DNA of 64,000 nucleotides from Paenibacillus aurantius (GTDB lineage Bacteria > Bacillota > Bacilli > Paenibacillales > NBRC-103111), in assembly GCF_032268605.1 (NCBI RefSeq), contig NZ_CP130318.1, positions 2,142,001 through 2,206,000 on the forward strand. The letters run 5' to 3'. The translations under genes were made by a program, and so were the position numbers. This document shows, piece after piece, positions 43,228 to 51,816 of this stretch; within the stretch, counting starts at the first letter, position 1, and each line of letters starts with the position of its first letter. The notes beneath the pieces are model-generated. The model was not told the DNA's origin. It ran no database searches and saw only the letters and a program-made list of their open reading frames with translations.

Positions 43228-44295
43228 CTAACGCTCCATAAACTTCACACAAACCGGCTTGGAGAGGCGGAGTTCCTTCCCGTTTGGCGTCAGCCTTCCG
43301 GTTTCGGCATCCCGCCGGAAGATGACGATGTTGTCTCCATCCCGGTTAGCGGCGAGCAGGAAGCGGCCGTCCGGAGTCAGCGCGAAGTTGCGGGGATGCC
43401 CTCCGCCGGTAGGCGTGTGCTCCACCGGACGGAGCTTCCCGGTTTCTTCGTCCACGGCGAATACCGCCAGGCTGTCGTGCCCGCGGTTAGAGCCGTACAG
43501 GAAGCGGCCGTCCGGGGAAAGATGAATGTCCGCCGTCGCGTTTTCCCCGTCATAGGAAGCGGGCAGGGTGGAGACCGTCTCGATTTCCGTCAGCGTTCCG
43601 TTCTCCTCGTCCCAGGAAAAGACCGTAATGGTCGAATTCAGCTCGTTGATGACGTAACCGTTAGGCCGGGACGGGTGAAAGGCAAAATGACGCGGACCGG
43701 CACCGGCCGCCGTTGCCGTCTCGCTGGCCTTCGTGAGCGTTGGACCTTCCGGATCAATGCGGTATACGATGACCTTGTCCAGGCCGAGGTCGCAGACGAC
43801 CGCAAATCGGTTGGAGCGGTCCGGGAGAAGCGAGTGAACGCGGGCTTGGCTCTGCACCGGCAGAACGCTCGAGCCGGAATGGGCGATGGATTGCCGAAGC
43901 GGGCCTACCCGGCCGCCCTCTTCGAGAGCCGACACCCCGATCAATCCGCCGTGATAGCTCGATGTAAAGAGGGCTTGTCCCGTCTTGTCGATAGAGATAT
44001 GGCACGTCGGAGCGGCCACCGTAGGCTGCCGGTTGAGAAGACGGAGCGAGCCCGATTCGGGATCCAGGCGGTAAGCCGCCGCTTCTCCGATGCGCTCTCC
44101 CGACTCCAGCCGGCTTTCCCCGATGGCATAAAGCGTGTGGAGTTCGGGAGCAAGGGCAAGGAAGGTCGGATTAAGCAAGCCGGTAACTTGATCCGTTAGT
44201 TCAAGCTCGCCTTTGTCCGGATCGAACAAGCAGGCATAGACGCCGGGAGCGGAGGCTTCGGCATAGGACCCGATGTAAGCCAATAGTTTGGTCAT
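43228..44295 (-). CDS. pgl: Lactonase family protein (6-phosphogluconolactonase type, seven-bladed propeller)
   Basis: The protein has about 355 residues, starting MTKLLAYIGSYAEASAPGVYACLFDP. It shows the repeated propeller motifs of YbhE/Pgl proteins, such as GPRHFAFHPSRPNGYVINELNSTITVF, DIHLSPDGRFLYGSNRGHDSLAVF and GGHPRNFALTPDGRFLLAANRDGDNIVIF in segments. These enzymes hydrolyse 6-phosphogluconolactone in the oxidative pentose phosphate pathway, though some relatives use other sugar lactones. The ATG at 44295 has AAAGGAAG upstream; an ATG at 44364 would add 23 unmatched residues. It lies behind an AraC regulator in the same direction. A role in opening lactones made by the neighbouring sugar dehydrogenases is possible. 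Confidence 0.85.
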   Translation of the reverse strand: MTKLLAYIGSYAEASAPGVYACLFDPDKGELELTDQVTGLLNPTFLALAPELHTLYAIGESRLESGERIGEAAAYRLDPESGSLRLLNRQPTVAAPTCHISIDKTGQALFTSSYHGGLIGVSALEEGGRVGPLRQSIAHSGSSVLPVQSQARVHSLLPDRSNRFAVVCDLGLDKVIVYRIDPEGPTLTKASETATAAGAGPRHFAFHPSRPNGYVINELNSTITVFSWDEENGTLTEIETVSTLPASYDGENATADIHLSPDGRFLYGSNRGHDSLAVFAVDEETGKLRPVEHTPTGGGHPRNFALTPDGRFLLAANRDGDNIVIFRRDAETGRLTPNGKELRLSKPVCVKFMER

Positions 44296-44364
44296 GGGGC
44301 AGCTTCCTTTCTGGTTTCGATAATGGTTGTTTCTATTATAGTAGGATGGGCCGTGAAAGACCAA

Positions 44365-45222
44365 TTAACGGAGGGCTCTTCCTTCGGAGGCCGCGGCGAA
44401 CGTTCCGCCGCCCCTGGCCCGATAAGCGGCCGGGGAAAGGCCGAAATGGGAGCGGAAGACCCGGTGAAAATACGAATAGCTGGCGAAGCCGCACGTCTCC
44501 GCTATTTTCTCCAAGGTCATCGTGCTGTATTTCATCCGCTCGACCGCCGCGTGAAGACGGATTTCGATGGCGTATTGAATCATCGTCTTCCCGTATAAGG
44601 CCTTGAACAAATGGACGGCCCGGGAGACGCTGATGCCGGCATAGTGAGCGGCCTGCTCCACCTTGAAGGAGGAGGTGGCGTTCTCCTCGATGAACCTCTT
44701 CAGCCTGCGGATGACGAAGGAAGCTCCGTCGGCCTCCAGCGTTTCCGAAACCGCCCGGTCAAGGAAAAGACATAGAGCCCGCAGCAAACAATCCGCCAGC
44801 TCCGTGTTCTCTTCGCCGCTGCGGTTTTTTTCCTGCACAAGGCTTCTCCAGAGGCCGAGAAGCTGATCATCCGGGACGATTCGTGTGACGGGAGGGCGCT
44901 CTGAACGGCTCCACCACTCCTCGATCCAGGGTCCTTCGCAGAGCAGGTAGTAATCTCCGCTCGCCACCCGGCCGTCTTCCTCTTCCACCACGAGATCGTA
45001 GTCGTCGCCCGGCTGAAGGAGAACGAGATCCCCGGCCTGAAGAGGATATTCCTTATCGCGGCATCTTACTTTGCTTCGGCCTTCCGTCTGCAGACGGAAA
45101 AGATAGCTTTTTAACCCGTTTTTGTGGCTATTTCCAAAGGGTTGGGAATGATAGGAATAGCCGCAGATCAACAAGGCGGTATTCAAGGAACAATTGCCTC
45201 CATTGCTTAAGATTTTGACCAA
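44365..45222 (-). CDS. AraC-family transcriptional regulator
   Basis: A 285-residue regulator with a cupin-like N-terminal domain (LFRLQTEGRSKVRCRDKEYPLQAGDLVLLQPGDDYDLVVEE in segments). The C-terminal AraC domain has VEQAAHYAGISVSRAVHLFKALYG and LEKIAETCGFASYSYFHRVFRSHFG, ending SPAAYRARGGG. It is divergent from a Gfo/Idh/MocA dehydrogenase gene, repeating the arrangement at 28.5-30.7 kb, and it probably regulates that gene in response to a sugar ligand. The start codon is the ATG at 45222, in an AT-rich stretch without a strong ribosome binding site, so the exact start is uncertain. Confidence 0.87.
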   Translation of the reverse strand: MVKILSNGGNCSLNTALLICGYSYHSQPFGNSHKNGLKSYLFRLQTEGRSKVRCRDKEYPLQAGDLVLLQPGDDYDLVVEEEDGRVASGDYYLLCEGPWIEEWWSRSERPPVTRIVPDDQLLGLWRSLVQEKNRSGEENTELADCLLRALCLFLDRAVSETLEADGASFVIRRLKRFIEENATSSFKVEQAAHYAGISVSRAVHLFKALYGKTMIQYAIEIRLHAAVERMKYSTMTLEKIAETCGFASYSYFHRVFRSHFGLSPAAYRARGGGTFAAASEGRALR

Positions 45223-45325
45223 ATAGTTCAGGTTTGTGGGAGATCGGTTATTTCATCTTAGCCTATTTTCGGTTACCATGGAACCAAATCCGGCATTTCC
45301 ACTTGCCCAAAAGGAGATATCATAC

Positions 45326-46348
45326 ATGAACCCCATTAGAGTAGCGGTTATTGGATGCGGGGCCATCGCCCAGCGCCGTCACATTCCGGAATATGCTTCC
45401 AATCCTCATGTTGAGCTGGTCGCTTACGCCGACCCGGTGCTTTCCCGTGCCGAGGAAATGGCCGAGACCTACGGCGGAAAAGCATACAGCAGCGTGGACG
45501 AGCTTCTCGCGAACGAGAAGGTGGATGCGGTGAGCGTCTGTACGCCGAATTATTTGCACGCTCCCGTGGCCATCGCCGCGGCGGATGCCAAAGCCCACGT
45601 GCTGGTCGAGAAGCCGATGGCTTCCACGGCGGAGGAAGCGGAGCAGATGATCGAGGCGGCCCGCCGGAACGGAGTCTACCTGATGGTCGGCCATAACCAG
45701 CGCCTGATGCCTCCTCACGTGAAGGCGAAGGAAATCATCGATTCCGGGCGCCTGGGGAAGGTGCTGACATTCCGTACTTCGTTCGGCCATCCGGGGCCGG
45801 AGGGCTGGAGCGTGGACGGACGGGAAAGCTGGTTCTTCCGCAAGGAGGAAGCGGCCATGGGCGCGATGGGAGACCTCGGCGTCCACAAGTCCGATTTCAT
45901 CCGTCATCTGCTGAGCGATGAAGTGGCGGAGGTGGGCAGCTTCATCGGCACCATCGACAAGAAGGGGACGGATGTCGACGATAATGCCGTTTGCGTTCTC
46001 CGTATGAAAGGCGGAGCCATTGGAACTCTGACGGCGAGCTGGACCCAGTACAAAGGCGGGGACAACAGCACGGTGCTCTGGTGCCAGAACGGGGTGGTGA
46101 AGATCGGAACGGAATCGGGAGATGAGGTGACGGTTGAACTGACGGACGGCTCCAAGGAGATCTACAAGGTAGGGGCTATGGCCACTAACGAGAAGCAGGT
46201 TCCAAGCGGCGTCATCGACAGCTTCGTGGAGTGCATCCGCACGAACACGGCCCCGTCCATTTCCGGCGAGGAGGGCCTTCGTTCGCTCAAAGTGATTCTG
46301 GCCGCCTTCGAATCGGAAGCCACCGGGCGGATGATTTCCCTCGATTAA
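45326..46348 (+). CDS. Gfo/Idh/MocA family oxidoreductase
   Basis: A dehydrogenase of about 340 residues, starting MNPIRVAVIGCGAIAQRRHIPEYASNP. The Rossmann domain is followed by VSVCTPNYLHAPVAIAAADAKAHVLVEKPMASTAEEAEQMI in segments, with the catalytic E-K-P lysine. The second domain contains AAMGAMGDLGVHKSDFIRHLL, the D-x-x-x-H-x-x-D pattern of the substrate site. The ATG at 45326 lies behind AAAGGAGAT; an upstream ATG in the same frame would add 30 residues and has no site. It probably oxidises a cyclic sugar or inositol-like compound. An AraC regulator is divergent, and a terminator follows, so it forms a single-gene unit. Confidence 0.9.
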   Translation: MNPIRVAVIGCGAIAQRRHIPEYASNPHVELVAYADPVLSRAEEMAETYGGKAYSSVDELLANEKVDAVSVCTPNYLHAPVAIAAADAKAHVLVEKPMASTAEEAEQMIEAARRNGVYLMVGHNQRLMPPHVKAKEIIDSGRLGKVLTFRTSFGHPGPEGWSVDGRESWFFRKEEAAMGAMGDLGVHKSDFIRHLLSDEVAEVGSFIGTIDKKGTDVDDNAVCVLRMKGGAIGTLTASWTQYKGGDNSTVLWCQNGVVKIGTESGDEVTVELTDGSKEIYKVGAMATNEKQVPSGVIDSFVECIRTNTAPSISGEEGLRSLKVILAAFESEATGRMISLD

Positions 46349-46371
46349 CAGAATAGCGTGAGAACAACAAG

Positions 46372-46398
46372 AACAGGCCGGGAGTTCCCGGCCTGTTT
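46372..46398 (+). terminator. Rho-independent terminator after dehydrogenase gene
   Basis: A 12-bp perfect stem AACAGGCCGGGA / TCCCGGCCTGTT has only a GT loop and is followed by TTTCTTATT. Confidence 0.8.
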
Positions 46399-46517
46399 CT
46401 TATTGGACGTTCGGCCTAACGAGTCTTGAACCCGATTTAGATGGTTCTATAAGCCGAAGGGGAGGAAGTCTTCCATAAGAAGGAAGGCTCCCGCAGGGGC
46501 GGGAACGCCGTTAGGGC

Positions 46518-46547
46518 TTGATAGCGTTTACAGGTAAAGAGTATAAT
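46518..46547 (+). promoter_or_regulatory. Promoter of second sensor-regulator with overlapping cre-like site
   Basis: TTGATA (46518-46523), an 18-bp spacer and TATAAT (46542-46547) form a good sigma-A promoter. The 14 bases at 46519-46532 (TGATAGCGTTTACA) match the cre consensus at 13 positions, with the central CG. The site covers the -35 box, so CcpA binding would block transcription of the regulator. Confidence 0.65.
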
Positions 46548-46578
46548 CACAGTACTACGGGTAAGCGGTCGACTTGTT

Positions 46579-46596
46579 AGGTTAACCGCTTAACCT
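46579..46596 (+). promoter_or_regulatory. Perfect 7-bp dyad in the leader of the sensor-regulator gene
   Basis: AGGTTAA (46579-46585) and TTAACCT (46590-46596) are separated by CCGC. It lies about 35 bp downstream of the -10 box and just before the ribosome binding site. No T-run follows, so an operator or a small translation-modulating hairpin is more likely than a terminator. Confidence 0.4.
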
Positions 46597-46625
46597 CCTT
46601 ACATCCTGGGAAGAGAGGCATAACC

Positions 46626-48875
46626 ATGAAGAAAACCTGGTACAACCGGCTTCTGTTGTCCTATATGCCCGTTCTTTTCCTGACCATCGGCATCCTTATC
46701 TTTGTTTCGATTTCCATCATGAGCGAGATTTCCATCAAGGAAACGGAAAAAGCGAACGGAATCAATACGAAGTATGTGATCGATTCCATGCACACCTCCC
46801 TGAAGGGGGTAGAGCGGATCGTTCTGGAGGAAATCGGCAACAATACGGCGTTTTATCAATTTTTTGAGAACAAGGATACGGACAATCCCGGCATGCTGAA
46901 CTACGAAACCTCCCGTGCGATGCTCGGCATCATGAGTGACAATCCGCTTATCCAGTCCATCTACCTGTACCGGGCCAAGGACCAGACGGTGCTGACCAAG
47001 AATATGATCGAGAAGCTCGATAATTTCCAGGACAAAGCTTTCGTAAAGGCGGCGTACGGCCAGCCTGACGTCAACCGGTGGTCGGCGCCCCGGCTATACT
47101 CGGATTTAAGCCTGCAGCCTCCGGAGAGGGTCATCTCTATGACGAAGAGGGCCCTGCTTCCCTTCGGGGATCACGGCATCGTCGTGGTCAATGTCCGGGT
47201 AGCGGATCTTGTCCGGATAGCCGACGAAACCGTCAATTCGAAGCTTTCCTTCCTGGATATTTGGGGTAACGGCCAGGAACGGATCTATCCGCTTGAACAA
47301 GCCGGAAAGGCAGGGCCGGTTTCGGCCGGAGCCCAAGGCAAGGAAATCAACCGGATCCATTCGGATTATATCGGTTGGGATTTTGTAAGCGGGATCAAGG
47401 GAGGCAACTGGTTCGGCTGGGTTCCCGTCATTTCCCACTTGTGGATTGTGGTCGGGGCGGTCACCATTCTGCTCAGCATCGGCTATTTCTTCTATATCAC
47501 CCGCCGCAATTACAAGCCGATCGAGACGATCATGCAGCAGATTCAAGCGTACCAGAACCGCAGCGCCGTGAAGGGAAGCGATGAGCTGTCCTACATTGAG
47601 AAGGTTCTAGGGACCCTCATTGACGAGACGACCGCCTATGAGAAGCAATACAAGGAGGATTTGGTCGTCCGACGCCGACAGTTCTTCCAAGAGCTGGTGG
47701 AAGGCGGGCATGTCATAACGAGAGAGGAATGGCTGGCCATGATGGGGCGTTTCCAGATGAGAAGCGATTCCCGGGATATGGCGGCGGCCGTCATCGAGAT
47801 CGACGGGTATTCCGAGTTTCTGGAGACGTACAGCCGGCGGGATCAGCAGCTGCTGAAATTTGCCTTAACCAATGTTCTTAATGAGCTGATCGGAGGAAAG
47901 CACCGGACCGCCTGGCCCGAATGGGTGGGGGAGAAACGGCTCGCGGTGCTGATCATGACTCACACGGGGGAAGAGGGGGACGTGTCCCTTCTAAGCGCAG
48001 AACTGGACCGGTTCCGAACGTGGCTCGCGGTCAATCTTAAGCTTTCGGTGACGATCGGCCTCGGGGGGCCGGCAGAGGACTATCCTTCGGCTTCGCAGTC
48101 GTACCGGGAAGCTTTGGAAGCCCTCCGTTTCAAAATGTCTCTTGGAGGCGGACAGGTCATCCTATATGAAGAGCTTGCCGCCGAGAAACCGGGAGAAACG
48201 CATCCTTATATCGGAATCATGGACGCTCTGGAGAAGGATTTCCGGGTAGCCGATTCCTCTTGGGAAAGCCAGGTGGACCGCTTGGCCCACCAGCTCTCCC
48301 AGGATCTGCTGCGGACGGAGGACGTGGAGCTTCTGCTTAGTTATTTAACCCGCCTGCTTAAACGGCTGGTGGACGGCCTTCCGGAGGAATCCGCCCGATA
48401 CGGGCGTGAAACGGTACTGCCCGCTATGAAGAACGGTTTGACGAAAGCGGAAACGATAAGCGAGATTCTTCCCGTTCTAATCCGTTCCCTCAAGCAGCTT
48501 CATCGGCAATACCTGGAGGCCCGGGAATCGAAGTCCAACCATCAGCTCATGTCGGATATCCGCACTTATATCGAGGAAAACTATGAGAATCCCGATCTGT
48601 CCCTTAACCTAATCAGTGACACCTTCTCGGTAAACGGCAAATATTTCAGTCAGCTCTTCAAAGAAGAATTCGGCATGAAGTTCGTCGATTTCCTCGTGAA
48701 TTTGCGGATGGAGCAGGCCAAACGCCTTTTGCTGGAGACAGATCTGTCCCTTCAGGAAATATCGGGCAAAGTGGGGTACACCCACCCGATCTCCTTCGGG
48801 CGGACATTCAAGAAAATGGTGGGGGTCACCCCCGGGGATTTCCGCAAGTACATGCCGGCTTCATCCGACAGCTGA
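46626..48875 (+). CDS. Membrane-bound AraC-family sensor-regulator
   Basis: A 749-residue paralogue of the sensor at 15.5 kb. A transmembrane helix (about residues 9-32, LLSYMPVLFLTIGILIFVSISIM) is followed by an extracytoplasmic sensor of about 240 residues. A second helix (about 268-293, PVISHLWIVVGAVTILLSIGYFFYI) leads to a degenerate cytoplasmic domain with VIEIDGYSEFLETYSRRDQQLLKFALTNVL in segments. The AraC domain (about 640-742) contains LNLISDTFSVNGKYFSQLFKEEFG and LQEISGKVGYTHPISFGRTFKKMVG. The binding protein and permease genes follow after a 331-bp gap with their own promoter. It probably senses an extracellular oligosaccharide and activates cassette F. Its own gene has a cre-like site over the promoter. 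Confidence 0.9.
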   Translation: MKKTWYNRLLLSYMPVLFLTIGILIFVSISIMSEISIKETEKANGINTKYVIDSMHTSLKGVERIVLEEIGNNTAFYQFFENKDTDNPGMLNYETSRAMLGIMSDNPLIQSIYLYRAKDQTVLTKNMIEKLDNFQDKAFVKAAYGQPDVNRWSAPRLYSDLSLQPPERVISMTKRALLPFGDHGIVVVNVRVADLVRIADETVNSKLSFLDIWGNGQERIYPLEQAGKAGPVSAGAQGKEINRIHSDYIGWDFVSGIKGGNWFGWVPVISHLWIVVGAVTILLSIGYFFYITRRNYKPIETIMQQIQAYQNRSAVKGSDELSYIEKVLGTLIDETTAYEKQYKEDLVVRRRQFFQELVEGGHVITREEWLAMMGRFQMRSDSRDMAAAVIEIDGYSEFLETYSRRDQQLLKFALTNVLNELIGGKHRTAWPEWVGEKRLAVLIMTHTGEEGDVSLLSAELDRFRTWLAVNLKLSVTIGLGGPAEDYPSASQSYREALEALRFKMSLGGGQVILYEELAAEKPGETHPYIGIMDALEKDFRVADSSWESQVDRLAHQLSQDLLRTEDVELLLSYLTRLLKRLVDGLPEESARYGRETVLPAMKNGLTKAETISEILPVLIRSLKQLHRQYLEARESKSNHQLMSDIRTYIEENYENPDLSLNLISDTFSVNGKYFSQLFKEEFGMKFVDFLVNLRMEQAKRLLLETDLSLQEISGKVGYTHPISFGRTFKKMVGVTPGDFRKYMPASSDS

Positions 48876-48942
48876 TTTGTCTGCCCGGCCTGTTCTCCTT
48901 CTGGACGCCCCCGGGCCAAGTGCCTCCATGCCGAGTGCCACC

Positions 48943-48966
48943 ATGCCGTCCTAAAGGACGGCATTT
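48943..48966 (+). terminator. Terminator after second sensor-regulator gene
   Basis: A near-perfect stem ATGCCGTCCT / AGGACGGCAT with a minimal AA loop is followed by TTTGG. The T-run is short. Confidence 0.65.
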
Positions 48967-49206
48967 TGGTTTGGCAATGGGCGGCTGGCGGCCTGAACCC
49001 TTGTGGGAAGCGGGTTTGTTAAGGAAAACGGAGAAAAGTTAGTCCTCTGAAAATAGTTGGTGCCGCCTCCGCACCGGCATTCTGACAAAAGGTTAGCCGG
49101 ACGGAATCATGCAGATTGACCCGGGCTTCCGTAACCGGGTATAACGGACCTATCCCGCCTGCCCTTACGGCAGCGGAGTCGAAATGAATAGAAGGAGTGG
49201 GTTTCT
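48967..49206 (+). promoter_or_regulatory. Promoter region of cassette F transport operon with internal dyad
   Basis: TTGACC (49116-49121), 18 bp and TATAAC (49140-49145) form a good promoter about 60 bp before the binding-protein gene. Within and over it, ACCCGG (49119-49124) and CCGGGT (49135-49140) make a 6-bp dyad with a 10-base centre. It is a candidate operator for a regulator. I see nothing else in this stretch. Confidence 0.5.
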
Positions 49207-50805
49207 TTGAATAAGAAAACGCTTTACCAAAAAACGGTTCCTCTTTTAAGCGGCTTAACGGCCATCGGCCTGCTGGCAGGCTGTTCTGCTAAAAGCGGAG
49301 GAGACGCTTCCGCTTCTACCCCGACTGGGAGTCCGGCGGCCGGATCTTCCAAAGCGGTTACTTTAAAGGTCGAGGTCTTCGACCGGGGCAACTCTCCTGC
49401 CGGAATGACGGTAACCAATAACGGTCAAACGAAATACATTCAAGAAGCCTTCGGAAAGCCGAACAACATCAACGTGGAATTCGTTCCGGTGCCTCGTGCC
49501 CAGGAAGTGGAGAAGCTGAACGTGCTCATGGCGAGTGGAGACGCTCCGGATATTGTCTTCACTTACGATCAGAACCTCGTTTATAAATATGTGCAGCAGG
49601 GCGGACTCACCGACCTGGGCAAGCTGGTGGACCAATACGGCTCCAACATCAAAAGCTACGTAGGAGCGGACACGCTGAAGCTGGCCCAATTCGAAGGCAA
49701 GCAGTACGCCGTTCCGGCCAAGCGCATGTATTTGGGGAAATACTCCTCCATGATCCGCCAGGATCTGCTGGACAAAGCCGGACTTCCCGCTCCTAAGACG
49801 ACCGATGAAGTCTACAACACATTGAAAGCGTTTAAAGAGAAGAATCTGGCATCCATTCCGCTTGGATTCTCTCTCGCTGCCGCCTCTTACGAGCCGATCA
49901 TCTGGTCCTTCCTGAAGAAGACCTCGGAAGAGGAGAGATATACCCTCATGCAGCAGCTCGGATCAGGCGAGTTTCCCTTGCTCATGCCGGGTCACAAGGA
50001 CGGCGTGAAATTCCTTAACAAGCTGTTTAACGAAGGCTTGATGAGCCCGGATTTCGCGCTCGACAAAGACAAGAAGAAATTGCAGCAGGATGTCATGACC
50101 GGGAAAGTGGGCATGTACGCGGAAGATGCCGCCACAAGCTACGGGTCGACTCCGGATATTATCAAGGTGCTGGGGTCTAACGTGGCCGGCGCCAAGCTGC
50201 TCCCGCTCGATCCCTATACGAACGAGGAAGGCAAGCACACCAAGCCGGGCTATAATCCGGTCGGCATGTATGTCATGATTCCGAAATCGAGCAAAAACGC
50301 CGAAGCGGCCATTAAATACTTGGATTGGATGGCCCAAAAGGATGTTCTTAACCGGCTTACCAATGGCGTGGAGGGTACGAACTATACGCTGGAGGATGGC
50401 CTTCCGGTTGTAAAGGACGATCAGGCAACGAAGGACCTGCTGTACAATTCCGGGGATTACCGGTTGATGTCCAACAGCGGAATCGATTTCGGATCGCTGG
50501 ACAAGAATGTGAAGTCCATGACCTTGGGCTTCCCTAAGAACCAGCGCGAGGATGCGGCCAAAGCCTACGCCAACGGACTTACCGACGGAATGGCACCGGT
50601 CCGGTTTGACCGCCCTCTGGAATCCGAAGCCAAATACGGCAAGGCGTTGATCGACAAATACCAGGAGCTGCTCGTGAAATCCATCATGGCGAAGCCGGCC
50701 GATTTCGATAAGGTTTACGATGCCGGCATTAAGGACTTCATGTCGAGCGGCGGAGAAGAGATCCAGAAGGAACGCAAGGAAGCATACGCCCGCATTAAAA
50801 AATAA
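49207..50805 (+). CDS. Extracellular solute-binding lipoprotein of cassette F
   Basis: A 532-residue lipoprotein whose lipobox IGLLAGC puts the lipidated Cys near residue 27, followed by a Ser/Gly/Thr-rich linker. The mature protein has the hallmarks of LplA-like family-1 sugar-binding proteins: KLNVLMASGDAPDIVFTYDQN, SMIRQDLLDKAGLPAPKTTDEVYNTLKAF and AEAAIKYLDWMAQKDVLNRLTNGVEGTNY in segments. It would deliver oligosaccharides to the two permeases encoded downstream. The TTG start is preceded by GAAGGAGTG. A strong hairpin lies between this gene and the first permease gene, which could raise the amount of binding protein relative to the channel. Confidence 0.92.
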   Translation: MNKKTLYQKTVPLLSGLTAIGLLAGCSAKSGGDASASTPTGSPAAGSSKAVTLKVEVFDRGNSPAGMTVTNNGQTKYIQEAFGKPNNINVEFVPVPRAQEVEKLNVLMASGDAPDIVFTYDQNLVYKYVQQGGLTDLGKLVDQYGSNIKSYVGADTLKLAQFEGKQYAVPAKRMYLGKYSSMIRQDLLDKAGLPAPKTTDEVYNTLKAFKEKNLASIPLGFSLAAASYEPIIWSFLKKTSEEERYTLMQQLGSGEFPLLMPGHKDGVKFLNKLFNEGLMSPDFALDKDKKKLQQDVMTGKVGMYAEDAATSYGSTPDIIKVLGSNVAGAKLLPLDPYTNEEGKHTKPGYNPVGMYVMIPKSSKNAEAAIKYLDWMAQKDVLNRLTNGVEGTNYTLEDGLPVVKDDQATKDLLYNSGDYRLMSNSGIDFGSLDKNVKSMTLGFPKNQREDAAKAYANGLTDGMAPVRFDRPLESEAKYGKALIDKYQELLVKSIMAKPADFDKVYDAGIKDFMSSGGEEIQKERKEAYARIKK

Positions 50806-50825
50806 AGAGTCCGTGTGTGCTAACG

Positions 50826-50856
50826 CTTCATGCCCGGGTTATTCCCGGGCATGAAG
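50826..50856 (+). promoter_or_regulatory. Strong intercistronic hairpin without T-run
   Basis: The 13-bp perfect stem CTTCATGCCCGGG / CCCGGGCATGAAG has a 5-base loop and no following T-run. It lies 20 bp after the binding-protein stop and 31 bp before the permease start. In other ABC operons such hairpins protect the 3' end of the upstream message; this role is inferred. Confidence 0.7.
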
Positions 50857-50887
50857 GCTTCACACCCAAACGGGGAGGCAGGAGTGA

Positions 50888-51793
50888 ATGAGAAACATCA
50901 ACGTCTATCTGCACCGTTACTGGCAGCTCTACGCCATGCTGGTTCTGCCTGTAGCTTATTTCGTTGTCTTCCGTTACGGTCCTATGTACGGGGTAACGAT
51001 CGCTTTTAAAGATTTCAACCTGTTCCAGGGAGTGAGCCAAAGTCCTTGGGTAGGCTTCGACGTTTTCAAGCAGATTTTTAAGATGGATGCTTTCTATCTG
51101 GCTTTACGAAACACGTTTATGCTGAATTTTCTTGATCTGGTCTTTTCTTTTCCGGCGCCTATCCTGCTTGCTCTAATGCTTAACGAGATTCGTTCGGTTC
51201 TCTACAAGAAGATATCCCAAACCATCCTTTATCTCCCTCACTTCATCTCTTGGGTCATCATCGGGGGGATCGTCTACCAGGCGTTCAGCACCAGCTCGGG
51301 CATCGTCAACACCTTGCTCGGCAAGATCGGAGTCGCACCCATTCCTTTCCTGTCGGATAAATATTACTGGATCTTCACCTACCTCGGAACCGGGGTTTGG
51401 CAGAGTGCCGGGTGGGGAACGATCATCTATCTCGCGGCGTTGACCGCTATCAACAAAGAACTGTATGAGGCGGCGGAGGTAGACGGAGCGGGGCGGTTCA
51501 AAAAAATGTGGCACATCACGCTGCCCGGCATCAAATCCACCATTGTGGTGCTGCTCGTGCTTAAGCTCGGCGAGATGGTCCAGATCGGCTTTGAGCGTCC
51601 TTTCGTTATCGGGAATGTGACCGTCAAGGAATTCTCCGAGGTTCTGAGCACCTTCGTCTACAAAGTGGGGCTCCAGACCGGGGAATATTCCGTTGCAACG
51701 GCCGTCGGTTTCTTCCAGGCGGTTGTGGGACTGGTCTTCATTCTGACCGCCAATTACATTGCCAAGAAAACAACGGATGAAGGCATCCTTTAA
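50888..51793 (+). CDS. Sugar ABC transporter permease, LplB family
   Basis: A 301-residue membrane protein with about six helices. It starts HRYWQLYAMLVLPVAYFVVFRYGPMYGVTIAFKDFN, the LplB signature, and has the EAA loop KELYEAAEVDGAGRFKKMWHITLPGIKST. It resembles the permease at 8.4 kb and would form half of the channel for cassette F. GGGGAGGCAGGAG precedes the ATG. The next permease gene starts 23 bp after the stop. No ATPase gene accompanies it. Confidence 0.92.
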   Translation: MRNINVYLHRYWQLYAMLVLPVAYFVVFRYGPMYGVTIAFKDFNLFQGVSQSPWVGFDVFKQIFKMDAFYLALRNTFMLNFLDLVFSFPAPILLALMLNEIRSVLYKKISQTILYLPHFISWVIIGGIVYQAFSTSSGIVNTLLGKIGVAPIPFLSDKYYWIFTYLGTGVWQSAGWGTIIYLAALTAINKELYEAAEVDGAGRFKKMWHITLPGIKSTIVVLLVLKLGEMVQIGFERPFVIGNVTVKEFSEVLSTFVYKVGLQTGEYSVATAVGFFQAVVGLVFILTANYIAKKTTDEGIL

Positions 51794-51816
51794 CTTGCCT
51801 GGGAAGGAGTTTGCTT

